Notes under the pieces: model-generated
Told to the model about the DNA's origin: nothing
Seen by the model: only the letters and a program-made list of their open reading frames with translations
Database searches by the model: none
Source of the DNA: JAFMDF01 sp965222705
GTDB lineage: Bacteria > Bacteroidota > Bacteroidia > Chitinophagales > Saprospiraceae
Direction of reading: 5' to 3'
DNA length: 64,000 nt
Assembly (NCBI GenBank): GCA_965222705.1
Contig: CBDCUO010000027.1
Location: 117,469-181,468 of the forward strand
Program-made: the position numbers and the translations under genes
In this document: positions 1 through 7,853 of the stretch, one piece after another
Position numbering within the stretch: position 1 is the first letter of the stretch
Layout of the letters: every line of letters begins with the position of its first letter

Positions 1-220
1 CTGATTCAATGGGCAAGGTACCCTTTGGGAAATACAGCTTATGGTTGCTATTGCAAGCGGAATTTGTGTTATGTTTGCTATGTGAAAATTCTACTACGTG
101 GTAAGTAATTACTATTTTTGTTTTACAAAAATCATTGTCTATAATGTAAAACATATAGGAGCATCTTTCCTTACCCTTTTTTCTTGGCTACTTAACCAAT
201 TTTCATCAAGCAAAATAATT

Positions 221-1168
221 ATGAAAAGAAAATACAGACCTTTAAGCGGCATGGATAGCCCCCGTTTTTCTCAAATACGAACCTATAGCCGCCTACCTCA
301 TACACAGAATATGGAAGAAGTAGATATTGCTATTATTGGAGTACCTTTTGATACGGGTGCGACTTATCGGGCAGGCGCTCGCTTTGGCCCTTCTGCTATT
401 CGGGACCAATCAGCCCTCATTAGGGAATACAATCTTGTATTAGGCGTAAATGTATATGACCATTGCGCTTGCGCCGATTTTGGTGATTTTCAGGTAGTTC
501 CGGGTTATTTAGCGGCTTCTTTTGACAAAATTACGGAGCAGGCTTATCCATTTTTTGAGGCAGGTATCACTCCGATTTTTATGGGGGGAGATCACTCCAT
601 TTCTTTCCCATTGTTGCGGGCGGCTCATCAAAAGTACGGCCCGGTCGCTTTGCTTCATTTTGATTCCCATACGGATTTATATCCTAAATATTGGGATAAG
701 TATGAGACCCACGGTACGCCTTTCCGAATGGCAGTCGAACAGGATTTAATTGATCCTTCTCGTTCTATACAAATTGGACTTCGGGGGTCGGGCTATAGTC
801 CAGAAGACTTGACGGATGTACACAAATACGGATTGGATTATATAACAGCCGCCGAAATGCACCAAATTGGGACAAAAGCAACGGTACAAAAAATTCGAGA
901 GCGGGTTGGAAGTGGCCCTACCTATCTCACTTTTGATATTGATTTTGTGGACCCTGCTTACGCGCCTGGTACAGGTACGCCGGAAGTTGGTGGCCCAAGC
1001 AGCCCACAAGTGCTGGAACTATTAAGAGGGTTAAAAGGGATGCCATTTGTGGGGTATGATCTGGTAGAAGTATTGCCCTCTTTTGATCCTTTGCATATTA
1101 CGGCCTTGCTAGCTGCGAATGTTATGTTTGAATTTATGTCTTTAACTGCGATTGCGAAACGGCAATAG
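221..1168 (+). CDS. Agmatinase/ureohydrolase family protein
   Basis: A 315-residue binuclear-manganese ureohydrolase that should hydrolyse a guanidino compound, classically agmatine to putrescine plus urea, in the cytosol. The metal-site motifs are complete: GGDHS at residues 122-126, DSHTD at 148-152 (usual form DAHxD) and FDIDFVDPAYAPGTGTPE beginning near 238. Expected ligands are H125, D148, H150, D152, D239 and D241. The ATG at 221 is preferred over the GTG-led extension to 98, because the extra 41 residues are not family-like and MKRKYRPL fits the usual N-terminus. It stands alone on the plus strand, convergent with the pirin gene. Substrate cannot be fixed from sequence; guanidinobutyrate or guanidinopropionate are alternatives. 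A second, divergent ureohydrolase lies at 30679-31764. Confidence 0.88.
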   Translation: MKRKYRPLSGMDSPRFSQIRTYSRLPHTQNMEEVDIAIIGVPFDTGATYRAGARFGPSAIRDQSALIREYNLVLGVNVYDHCACADFGDFQVVPGYLAASFDKITEQAYPFFEAGITPIFMGGDHSISFPLLRAAHQKYGPVALLHFDSHTDLYPKYWDKYETHGTPFRMAVEQDLIDPSRSIQIGLRGSGYSPEDLTDVHKYGLDYITAAEMHQIGTKATVQKIRERVGSGPTYLTFDIDFVDPAYAPGTGTPEVGGPSSPQVLELLRGLKGMPFVGYDLVEVLPSFDPLHITALLAANVMFEFMSLTAIAKRQ

Positions 1169-1214
1169 AGACTAAGGAATGGTTGGCATCATAATTTTGT
1201 TTTCTAATTAATGG

Positions 1215-2087
1215 TCAAATGTCTCCTTCAATTAGCATTCCCATTTTCCCTATTTGATAGTCCCGCATCGCCTGCAATATTTCTGTTTGATCGTTCATTA
1301 CAAAAGGACCATATTGAGCCACTTTTTCTTGAATTGGATCTCCTGCTACATACAGTAATACACCGTCTGTTTGTGCCTCAATTTCAATACTTTCTCCATC
1401 TTGATTAAAAAGGACCATTTTATTGTTTCCTGTAGCCACGCCGTTTACGGTAGCTAGTCCATTCAATTGGTAGAGTAGGGCATTTCGTTCCATTTTTTCT
1501 TGCAGATGAGCTTTACCGCCTGCTTTCAGTTCTATGGTTAATGCAGTGATGCCTGTTAATGAATCGACAGGCCCTTCCCATTCGCCATAATTTCCAGCTA
1601 TGACATTGACCCTTACTTTCCCATTTTGGTCAATAAAAGCAGGAATTTCTGCTTGTTGAAACCCTTGATATTTGGGCTGCACCATTTTAAACTTAGAAGG
1701 GAGATTTACCCACAATTGAATAATTTCCAGACTTCCTCCTTTCTCGATAAAGGATTGAGGTATGCCTTCACTGTGTACAATGCCCATTCCAGCGGTCATC
1801 CATTGTACACCTCCTGCCTTGATGATGCTATTATTTCCCCTTGAATCTCGGTGGTGAATTTCCCCTTTAAAGATAAAAGTGACAGGCTCAAAACCTCGAT
1901 GTGGATGAGCCCCAATATCCATCGCTTTTTTCCCTCCGGGTGTTTGTGTTTTTGGACCGATATGGTGCAATAATAAAAATGGGTCTATTTGTTGTATATT
2001 TCCGATTGGAAGGGGTTGCTTTAAAGTTATAGGTCCCATTTGTACATCAGGGCTAAGAACAACCTTTTTTATGCTACGTTTTTTCAT
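1215..2087 (-). CDS. Pirin family protein
   Basis: A 290-residue cupin-fold pirin. The N-terminal cupin carries the pirin signature HPHRGFEPVTF followed by GEIHHRDSRG and the conserved AGGVQWMTAGMGIVHSE block, which supplies the His/Glu metal ligands. The C-terminal cupin is more divergent, as is usual. Bacterial pirins include quercetinase-like dioxygenases and regulators of central metabolism; the sequence does not tell which applies here. It is the last gene of the minus-strand block and follows the MarR gene by 61 bases. A palindrome 32 bases upstream of its start (2119-2131) is repeated upstream of the MarR gene, which suggests that MarR controls both. Confidence 0.9.
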   Translation of the reverse strand: MKKRSIKKVVLSPDVQMGPITLKQPLPIGNIQQIDPFLLLHHIGPKTQTPGGKKAMDIGAHPHRGFEPVTFIFKGEIHHRDSRGNNSIIKAGGVQWMTAGMGIVHSEGIPQSFIEKGGSLEIIQLWVNLPSKFKMVQPKYQGFQQAEIPAFIDQNGKVRVNVIAGNYGEWEGPVDSLTGITALTIELKAGGKAHLQEKMERNALLYQLNGLATVNGVATGNNKMVLFNQDGESIEIEAQTDGVLLYVAGDPIQEKVAQYGPFVMNDQTEILQAMRDYQIGKMGMLIEGDI

Positions 2088-2118
2088 AAATAAAGCTTTT
2101 TAGTGTTTTAGACGATAA

Positions 2119-2131
2119 TTGTTTATAACAA
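2119..2131. promoter_or_regulatory. Candidate MarR operator upstream of pirin
   Basis: The 13-base inverted repeat TTGTTTATAACAA has arms TTGTT/AACAA around three bases. It is preceded by TTTTAGAC, and the same arrangement recurs at 2605-2617. The position just upstream of the pirin start fits an operator. Binding by the neighbouring MarR protein is inference. Confidence 0.55.
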
Positions 2132-2148
2132 ATTTTTAAATAAAAAAA

Positions 2149-2583
2149 CTAACCTTTCATTTTGTTCAAAATGCGATTTAATTCTCTGGCATCTGCTTTG
2201 GTGATTTGTTTTCTAAAGTAATGATCTACGCTCCTTTTAGCGGCGATATGGGCTTGTTCGAATAGCTCTTTACCTTGTGCGGTCATGATGATATCCACCA
2301 TTCTTCTATTGTTTGGGCAGGTTGATCGACTGACCAATTTTTTTTTACAAAGACGGTCTATCAGCCTAGTGACATCAGGACTATTGACCACCAACCGTTC
2401 TTTGATTGCATTTGGAGACATTGGCAATGGATGTCTGTTGGCTAAAGCAGCCAAAATGTTCAACTGTGCGTGGGTTAGCCCAAAAGGTTTTAAAGCTGCT
2501 TTTATCTTTTGTTCTACCCAGGAAGCAGTGTGCAAAAAGTTGAAATATGCCGAAGCATGGCCATTTGTGTCTTCCTTGTTCAC
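2149..2583 (-). CDS. MarR family transcriptional regulator
   Basis: A 144-residue winged-helix regulator. The N-terminal dimerisation helix is followed by LTHAQLNILAALANRHPL (helix-turn-helix entry), then VVNSPDVTRLIDRLCKKKLV, the recognition helix and wing, and RSTCPNNRRMVDIIMTAQG, the wing with its conserved arginine. MarR proteins are usually repressors that release DNA when a phenolic or oxidising ligand binds or a Cys is modified. It is transcribed immediately before the pirin gene. Palindromes sit 22 bases upstream of its own start and upstream of pirin, consistent with autoregulation plus control of pirin. The effector is unknown. Confidence 0.9.
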   Translation of the reverse strand: MNKEDTNGHASAYFNFLHTASWVEQKIKAALKPFGLTHAQLNILAALANRHPLPMSPNAIKERLVVNSPDVTRLIDRLCKKKLVSRSTCPNNRRMVDIIMTAQGKELFEQAHIAAKRSVDHYFRKQITKADARELNRILNKMKG

Positions 2584-2604
2584 CTAAATTGTTTTAGACA
2601 AAAG

Positions 2605-2617
2605 TTGTTTGTAACAA
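2605..2617. promoter_or_regulatory. Candidate MarR autoregulatory operator
   Basis: TTGTTTGTAACAA, preceded by TTTTAGAC as at 2119-2131. The two sites match over roughly 25 positions with few differences. It lies 22 bases upstream of the MarR start codon. Confidence 0.55.
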
Positions 2618-2667
2618 CAAAAATAAAACTTTTTATCAAAAGATGCAAATACCCAATCAAGGGCTAA

Positions 2668-3375
2668 CTACTTTTTATTGGTAAGTTTTATCTCTATCCA
2701 AGTTGACTTTGCATAGGCACAGGTTGTGCCGTTTTCATCAAAAATAGCAGTACCTGACCAGGTCTTTCTGCCTTCTTTGGCGATCACCCATCCCATGACG
2801 ATGTATTTCTCTCCTGTTTTTACTGGAGCAAATGACTTAGCAGCCATTTGCCCTAAAACGCAAACTTGATCTTTTTCGATAAATGCCCATGCTCCTGGAC
2901 AATCCATAGCAGCCCAGATATATTCCGTTTGGAGGATACCTTGATTGTTTCCAAACAGTTCATGGGGTATCCAAGCAGCAACAGCGGTATCTTTTGCCAC
3001 CTTTCCAGGATGAATTTTTAAACCGTCGCCGTGTTTTCGGTCAGAGCCACAGACGAAGCAAGTGGGAAAAGGACTGTGTACATGGCCTTTATAATTTTTT
3101 GTGGCTGCTACTGCTTTTTTCCAGGGGGTGGCTTGTGGCAAGTCTAGCTCGAAGTTCGCTTTTTGGGCTTCTGCAATGAGTATTTCTCCATGCATCAATT
3201 GAGCTTTTTGCCCATTGATTATCAAATCCATTTTGGTATTCAGAGGCGGTGGTTTTCGCAGCGTTACTTGTACTGGAAAATCCAAATTGGCAGCAATACT
3301 ACCACAGGCATAGCCTCCATTTCCCGATTCTGGAGGGCCGCAAAATGCTTTATCAATTAAAATAGATTTGGTCAT
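2668..3375 (-). CDS. Hotdog-fold thioesterase-like protein
   Basis: A 235-residue cytosolic protein. The N-terminus FCGPPESGNGGYACGSIAA resembles the entry of PaaI-like or double-hotdog acyl-CoA-binding proteins. A central FPTCFVCGSDRKHGDGL segment carries two cysteines, and the C-terminal half reads as a second hotdog-like repeat (ILQTEYIWAAMDCPGAW, then YIVMGWVIAKEGRKTWSG). Expected role: acyl-CoA hydrolysis or acyl binding. It lies downstream of the acyl-CoA dehydrogenase and ligase on the same strand, across a 129-base gap, so a role in acyl-CoA turnover is reasonable. No classical thioesterase catalytic motif can be pinned down, so the exact activity is uncertain. Confidence 0.55.
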   Translation of the reverse strand: MTKSILIDKAFCGPPESGNGGYACGSIAANLDFPVQVTLRKPPPLNTKMDLIINGQKAQLMHGEILIAEAQKANFELDLPQATPWKKAVAATKNYKGHVHSPFPTCFVCGSDRKHGDGLKIHPGKVAKDTAVAAWIPHELFGNNQGILQTEYIWAAMDCPGAWAFIEKDQVCVLGQMAAKSFAPVKTGEKYIVMGWVIAKEGRKTWSGTAIFDENGTTCAYAKSTWIEIKLTNKK

Positions 3376-3504
3376 GCCAGGTTGAAATGAGTAGGGGTTT
3401 TTTATAAAAAATTATAAAATGAGAAAAGGGATAATTTCACTATAAAATTTTAATTAGCGATGTTCTTTTTTCATCCTTAAAATTACTTTTTTCTGGAAAT
3501 TAAA

Positions 3505-4668
3505 TTACTTAGACGTTTTATAAGCCGGCTTATATTCCACTTTATCAATCACAATTTTAGCAATAATTTCTTTCATAATCTCAGAAGTGCCGGCATAAAT
3601 GGGGATGACTCGCACATCTCGATACAAGCGAGCAATGGGATATTCTTCCATAAAGCCATAACCACCAAACATTTGCAAGCAGTCGTAGGCTACTTTATTG
3701 AGCAAATCGGCCGTCCCCAATTTAAGCATAGAACATTCTTTAACTACAAAATCTCCTTGAACAAAACGATAGCTGGTATGGTGCATAAACTGCTTCCACA
3801 CCTCTACTTCCGTTGCTATTTCTGCAATTTTATGGCGTAATACCTGAAATTTATTAATGGGTTTGCCAAAAGCTTCCCGCTCAGAAATGTATTGCAAGGC
3901 TAATTCTAAAGCATAATCCATTGCTCCTACACATATTTGAGCGGTTGTCAGGCGTTCCGTTTGTAGGCTTTCCATCATGTAATAAAAGCCTTTTCCCTCT
4001 TCGCCCAATAAGTTTTCAATAGGTACTTTTACATTATCAAAAGCAATTTCTGCTGTATCCGAACAACGCAGACCCATTTTGTCCAGCTTGCTAGTAGAAA
4101 CACCCTCCAATTCATTATCAATTACCAGCAAAGATATTCCTTTATTTGTTTTTACGGCCGTTACAATATAATCGCCATAGTGCCCATTAGTAATAAAGGT
4201 TTTAGAGCCATTAACTATAAAATGGTCGCCTGCTCTTTCTGCCGTTGTTTTTAGGCTTTTTAAATCGGAACCTGCAAAGGGTTCGGTCATAGCGAGGGAG
4301 CCAATTTTTTTCCCCATTACGCTCGGCACTAAATATTTTTCTTTTAAAAAAGCAGAACCGCCTTTATACAAATAATTCATAGCTAGGTAAACATGGGCGA
4401 CAACAGTCGTAGCAAAACCTAGTGTTCCTATTCTACCCATTTCTTCCAGCAAAATAGCGGTGTACATAAAATCCGTACCCATGCCACCATATTTTTCATC
4501 CACATCTAAGCCTAAAAAGCCCATTTCACCCATCATTTTTAGGATGCCTCTATCTACTTTTCCATTTTTTTCCCATTCATCCAAATAGGGAACTACTTCT
4601 TGCTGTAAAAAATCTCGGAGACTGTCTCGAAACAGTTGGTGTTCTTCGGTAAAATAGATAGATGCCAT
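3505..4668 (-). CDS. Acyl-CoA dehydrogenase
   Basis: A 387-residue flavoprotein that introduces the alpha,beta double bond into acyl-CoA (first step of beta-oxidation), passing electrons to ETF. Family signatures are AMTEPFAGSDLKSLKTTA (FAD/substrate loop), REAFGKPINKFQVLRHKIAE and LQMFGGYGFMEEYPIARLYR. The C-terminal motif is YAGTSEIMKE (Y358-), with Ala where medium-chain enzymes have the catalytic Glu (YEGT). As in long-chain and isovaleryl types, the base is probably a Glu on the earlier helix, in the YALELALQY segment. It follows the acyl-CoA ligase by 86 bases on the same strand, giving a fatty-acid activation and oxidation pair next to the PHA genes. Confidence 0.93.
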   Translation of the reverse strand: MASIYFTEEHQLFRDSLRDFLQQEVVPYLDEWEKNGKVDRGILKMMGEMGFLGLDVDEKYGGMGTDFMYTAILLEEMGRIGTLGFATTVVAHVYLAMNYLYKGGSAFLKEKYLVPSVMGKKIGSLAMTEPFAGSDLKSLKTTAERAGDHFIVNGSKTFITNGHYGDYIVTAVKTNKGISLLVIDNELEGVSTSKLDKMGLRCSDTAEIAFDNVKVPIENLLGEEGKGFYYMMESLQTERLTTAQICVGAMDYALELALQYISEREAFGKPINKFQVLRHKIAEIATEVEVWKQFMHHTSYRFVQGDFVVKECSMLKLGTADLLNKVAYDCLQMFGGYGFMEEYPIARLYRDVRVIPIYAGTSEIMKEIIAKIVIDKVEYKPAYKTSK

Positions 4669-4754
4669 GATTTAATTTTTTAATGATTTTGAAATATAGA
4701 CACTTTAGTTGCCGGTTGTTTGTTTTAAATACGCTTAACCGACAACCGGATAAG

Positions 4755-6296
4755 TCAACTTGTTATCAAACTATCTAAATATCTTTGTCGAATGATTCGC
4801 TTCAGGGTTTTTCCGGCAATATTTTTTGGAAATTCTTCTAATACTATGACCTTGCTTACTTTTTGAAAACGAGCAACCTGGGCATTGAGCCAGTTTTTTA
4901 ATTCCTCTGGAGTAATATTGCCCTTACCATTTTTCCATTGAATAGCTGCAATGGGTGTTTCTCCCCATTTTTCACTGGGGATACCAAATACTGCGGCATC
5001 CAATACGGCTGGATGCTTGGCCAGCAATGCCTCAATATCTTGTGGATAAACATTGGCCCCGCCAGAAATAATGAGGTCTTTTTTTCGCCCTGCTAAATAT
5101 AGAAATCCGTCTTTGTCCAGGTAGCCCAAATCGCCTGTAAAAATCCAACCGTCTTTAATGGTTTGGGCGGTTAACGCTGGTTTTTTATAATAACCTGACA
5201 TAGCAATAGGGGAAGTACCTACAATTTCGCCGACTTTTCCAGTGGGTAGTTCTTTGCCATTATCATCTACTATTTTCATGTCTGACAAGGGCGTTACACA
5301 GCCCACAGAACCAGGCTTATTTTTAAAATGGGTTTTATCTAAAATGGTTAAAAACCCCTCTGTTAAGCCATATAATTCATAATAAGCATTCGGAATTCGG
5401 CGGTCTAATTCTTCTTTATGTTTCTGGTGTAAAGGTGCACCAACGGACAATATAAACTCCAGCGAAGCAATATTTTCGGTAGTAAAGTCAGCATGATTTA
5501 AAGCAGCAATAATTTGAGTAGGAACCATGACAATATGGGTAACTTTTTGTTCCCGAATGGTTTTTACCAATTGATCTACATCAAATGCTTTATGTAAAAT
5601 ATACTTGCAGCCCAAAAACATACTGGGGAAGGAAGTGATAAAAGAGCCGTTAAAAATAATGGACCCCGTATGCAATACCACACTTTCGGGAGTCATCCGA
5701 AAAAAATTGGCACATAAAGTCATGTACCGAAATCTTATTAGGTGTGAATGCATGATACCCTTTGGGTCGCCTGTCGTACCACTACTATAAATAATATTGT
5801 AAAGGTCATTTTGATGAGTGAGCGGCGAAATGGGTTCTTCGTCAGTTGCTTGTTTCAATAATTGATTTAAATTTTTAAAGGGAGTAACTTCCTGATTGGC
5901 AGGTACATCCACTAGAAATATTCGGTTGGCTGTTACTTCAATATCCGCTAGCACTTCTTGAATGTATGGGAGTAGGTGAAAAGTGGTCAGAATGACTTTA
6001 GTATCAGCATTATTTAGCAAACTACTTAAACTTGCCTTTCTCAATAAGGGGCTTAAAGGTACGACCACACCGCCAATTTTAGGAGCAGCCCAGTAGAGTT
6101 GCCAAAGCGGGGCGCAATTATTTAAGATAGTAGCAATTTTATCATCTTTGCCAATACCTGCCTCAGACAATACATTTGCCAGTCGGTTGACATCCTGATT
6201 GAGTTCTTGATACGTCCATTCTTTACCTTCAAATACAAAGGCAGGATGACTAGAGCGAAACATTGCGTGACGAGGTAGTACTTTGCCTATATTCAT
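4755..6296 (-). CDS. AMP-dependent acyl-CoA synthetase/ligase
   Basis: A 513-residue ANL-superfamily enzyme that activates a carboxylic acid with ATP to acyl-AMP and then acyl-CoA. Motifs appear in order: P-loop YSSGTTGDPKG at residues 170-180, ELYGLTEG, TGDLGYLDKDGFLYLAGRKK, the hinge and A8 region with IISGGANVYPQDIE, and the C-terminal GKTLKRIIRQ with the catalytic Lys. The length is normal. The substrate is not determinable, but the adjacent acyl-CoA dehydrogenase and PHA genes point to fatty or hydroxy acids. The 5' flank (6334-6426) holds a truncated SDR gene, so the original promoter or leader of this gene may have been altered by a deletion. Confidence 0.93.
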   Translation of the reverse strand: MNIGKVLPRHAMFRSSHPAFVFEGKEWTYQELNQDVNRLANVLSEAGIGKDDKIATILNNCAPLWQLYWAAPKIGGVVVPLSPLLRKASLSSLLNNADTKVILTTFHLLPYIQEVLADIEVTANRIFLVDVPANQEVTPFKNLNQLLKQATDEEPISPLTHQNDLYNIIYSSGTTGDPKGIMHSHLIRFRYMTLCANFFRMTPESVVLHTGSIIFNGSFITSFPSMFLGCKYILHKAFDVDQLVKTIREQKVTHIVMVPTQIIAALNHADFTTENIASLEFILSVGAPLHQKHKEELDRRIPNAYYELYGLTEGFLTILDKTHFKNKPGSVGCVTPLSDMKIVDDNGKELPTGKVGEIVGTSPIAMSGYYKKPALTAQTIKDGWIFTGDLGYLDKDGFLYLAGRKKDLIISGGANVYPQDIEALLAKHPAVLDAAVFGIPSEKWGETPIAAIQWKNGKGNITPEELKNWLNAQVARFQKVSKVIVLEEFPKNIAGKTLKRIIRQRYLDSLITS

Positions 6297-6333
6297 ATCC
6301 TTTGTGTTTTATTTTGGAGCCATTCGAGTAGCA

Positions 6334-6426
6334 CTATCCTTCATTAACTATGATATTTCGAGCAGTCGCTTCTCCCAAACCGGAGGCACCACCTGTAATG
6401 ATAGTTGTTTTATTAGCAATTTTCAT
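6334..6426 (-). pseudogene. SDR N-terminal remnant (30 codons)
   Basis: A 30-codon reading frame starting MKIANKTTIITGGASGLGEA and ending at TAG after VNEG. This is the first beta strand and the TGxxxGxG nucleotide-binding loop of a short-chain dehydrogenase, cut off just after the first helix. A functional SDR has about 250 residues, so the remaining 85-90 percent is missing. It sits 16 bases after the MaoC-type gene and 37 bases before the ligase, in operon orientation. A full-length SDR (for example a 3-hydroxyacyl-CoA dehydrogenase) probably once stood here and was lost by a deletion reaching close to the ligase start. Confidence 0.7.
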
Positions 6427-6442
6427 AATATAAATTAATCTT

Positions 6443-6895
6443 TTAGGCCATCATTAAAATTAAAATCTCCGCTACTACAGCAGGTCTTTCGCTGCCTTCC
6501 AATTCTAAAATAGTATCAAAAATAGCTTGATGCCCGGTTTTGATTTCGTTTAACTGTTTTAAGGCTAATTTGAGTCGAACCCTGCTGCCACAAGGTACGG
6601 GATTGGTAAACCTCGCTTTATTGATGCCATAGTTGAGGACGCTTTTGAGCGATTGCACTTCCACTAAATCCAGGACAAATTTCCCTATCAGCGATAAGGT
6701 CATATAGCCGTGGGCGATGGTGTTTTTAAAAGGAGATTCCCGCTTAGCTCGTGCTACATCAGTGTGAATCCATTGGAAATCACCCGTAGCTTGGGCAAAG
6801 TCATTGATACTATCTTGTGTGACGGTTAGCCAGTCAGAAGTACCAATTGCTTTGCCCTCATAAGCTTCGAGGTTGTTTAAAGTTGCAAATTTCAT
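6443..6895 (-). CDS. MaoC/NodN-type (R)-hydratase-like dehydratase
   Basis: A 150-residue single hotdog domain with the MaoC/NodN signature: SDWLTVTQDSINDFAQATGD, then QWIHTDVARAK, then NTIAHGYMTLSL. The Asp of ATGDFQWIH and the His five residues later form the hydratase catalytic pair. Such enzymes hydrate trans-2-enoyl-CoA to (R)-3-hydroxyacyl-CoA, the monomer used by PHA synthase. The gene lies 29 bases downstream of phaZ and two genes after phaC on the same strand, so a PhaJ-like supply role is a natural inference. The sequence is closer in layout to the NodN/Rv0130 branch than to short PhaJ proteins. Confidence 0.85.
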   Translation of the reverse strand: MKFATLNNLEAYEGKAIGTSDWLTVTQDSINDFAQATGDFQWIHTDVARAKRESPFKNTIAHGYMTLSLIGKFVLDLVEVQSLKSVLNYGINKARFTNPVPCGSRVRLKLALKQLNEIKTGHQAIFDTILELEGSERPAVVAEILILMMA

Positions 6896-6924
6896 TTATG
6901 AAAAAAGTTGATTCGTTGATGACA

Positions 6925-7755
6925 TTAATTTTCCTTCTTAAGAAATGACTCAATAGCTGGAAGCGCTTTATCCTGTTGTGCCATTAGAAACAAATGTCCA
7001 CCGCCTTCTAATACCCATAAAGTAGCATTTGGAATTTTTTTTGCGAGAACTTTGGCATTAACTAAAGGAACAATAGGGTCATCATCTCCTGCCATGACTA
7101 GTGTGGGTTGTTGTATTTTTTTTAGCCAAGGCAAACTGGTAAATCGGGAAATGGCAGATAATTGGTTTAAATAGCCCCAAAGGCTGTTGGGTCTTATTTT
7201 TTTAGTCAATTGAGCAGCTAATTTCTTATGTGTTCTAAACTTGCCACCATAAATGCTTCCAGCTATGTTTTTCATATACATGGGACTCCAATAACGTAAA
7301 GGAGTGAGCATTTTTAGTAAAACGGAAGGCTTGGCGGGTACCATAATTACGCCAGAAGTGGTCGCTACCAATATCAATTTTTTACAGACATTGGGATACA
7401 TACAGGCAAATTGCTGTGCTAAAGCTCCTCCCCAAGAAATGCCCAATACATGGACTTCTGTGTAGTCTAATTGAGTTAATAACTTTCGAGACATTCGGGC
7501 AAGCCCTTTGAAAGAATAGGGTAGGATGGGGGTTGAAGAAGACCCTGTACCAATCATGTCAAAAGCGATTACTTCTATTGCAGGGTTGATATGCTTAAAA
7601 GCAGACATCACCACCTCCCAATTGGCTCCTAAACCATTAAAAATAAATAAGGGTCGATGCCTTATCTTATCTCCTGGACGTATGGCCACCCGAATTCGGT
7701 TGTTGCCAATAAATAAATCTTTTGTTTTAACCGCTCGTTCTTCAGTAATTAACAT
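6925..7755 (-). CDS. phaZ: Intracellular PHA depolymerase-like alpha/beta hydrolase
   Basis: A 276-residue alpha/beta hydrolase closely resembling the intracellular medium-chain PHA depolymerase of the pseudomonad phaC1-phaZ-phaC2 cluster. Diagnostic stretches are LFIFNGLGANWEVV, VIAFDMIGTGSSSTP, the nucleophile elbow GISWGGALAQQFA, VATTSGVIMVPAKPSVL, AGDDDPIVPL (acid) and GGGHLFLM (histidine). Expected function: mobilisation of stored polyhydroxyalkanoate at the granule surface. There is no signal peptide, consistent with an intracellular enzyme. It lies 98 bases downstream of the synthase gene, the same order as in pseudomonads. A related hydrolase with another ester substrate remains possible. 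Confidence 0.85.
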   Translation of the reverse strand: MLITEERAVKTKDLFIGNNRIRVAIRPGDKIRHRPLFIFNGLGANWEVVMSAFKHINPAIEVIAFDMIGTGSSSTPILPYSFKGLARMSRKLLTQLDYTEVHVLGISWGGALAQQFACMYPNVCKKLILVATTSGVIMVPAKPSVLLKMLTPLRYWSPMYMKNIAGSIYGGKFRTHKKLAAQLTKKIRPNSLWGYLNQLSAISRFTSLPWLKKIQQPTLVMAGDDDPIVPLVNAKVLAKKIPNATLWVLEGGGHLFLMAQQDKALPAIESFLKKEN

Positions 7756-7853
7756 TCATTTCTTTTTTGTAGCCAGCCATATTTAGTTTGACTAGCTTTT
7801 TCTTTAAAGTAAGAAAGTGGAGTTTTTAGTTATGGAAGATGCCAGGCATTTTC

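Noticed and set aside
5..84. Short plus-strand frame ending in a hydrophobic stretch (LMVAIASGICVMFAM).
   Set aside because: It begins right after a stop at 2-4 and is only 26 codons; it may be the end of a membrane protein to the left but cannot be supported.
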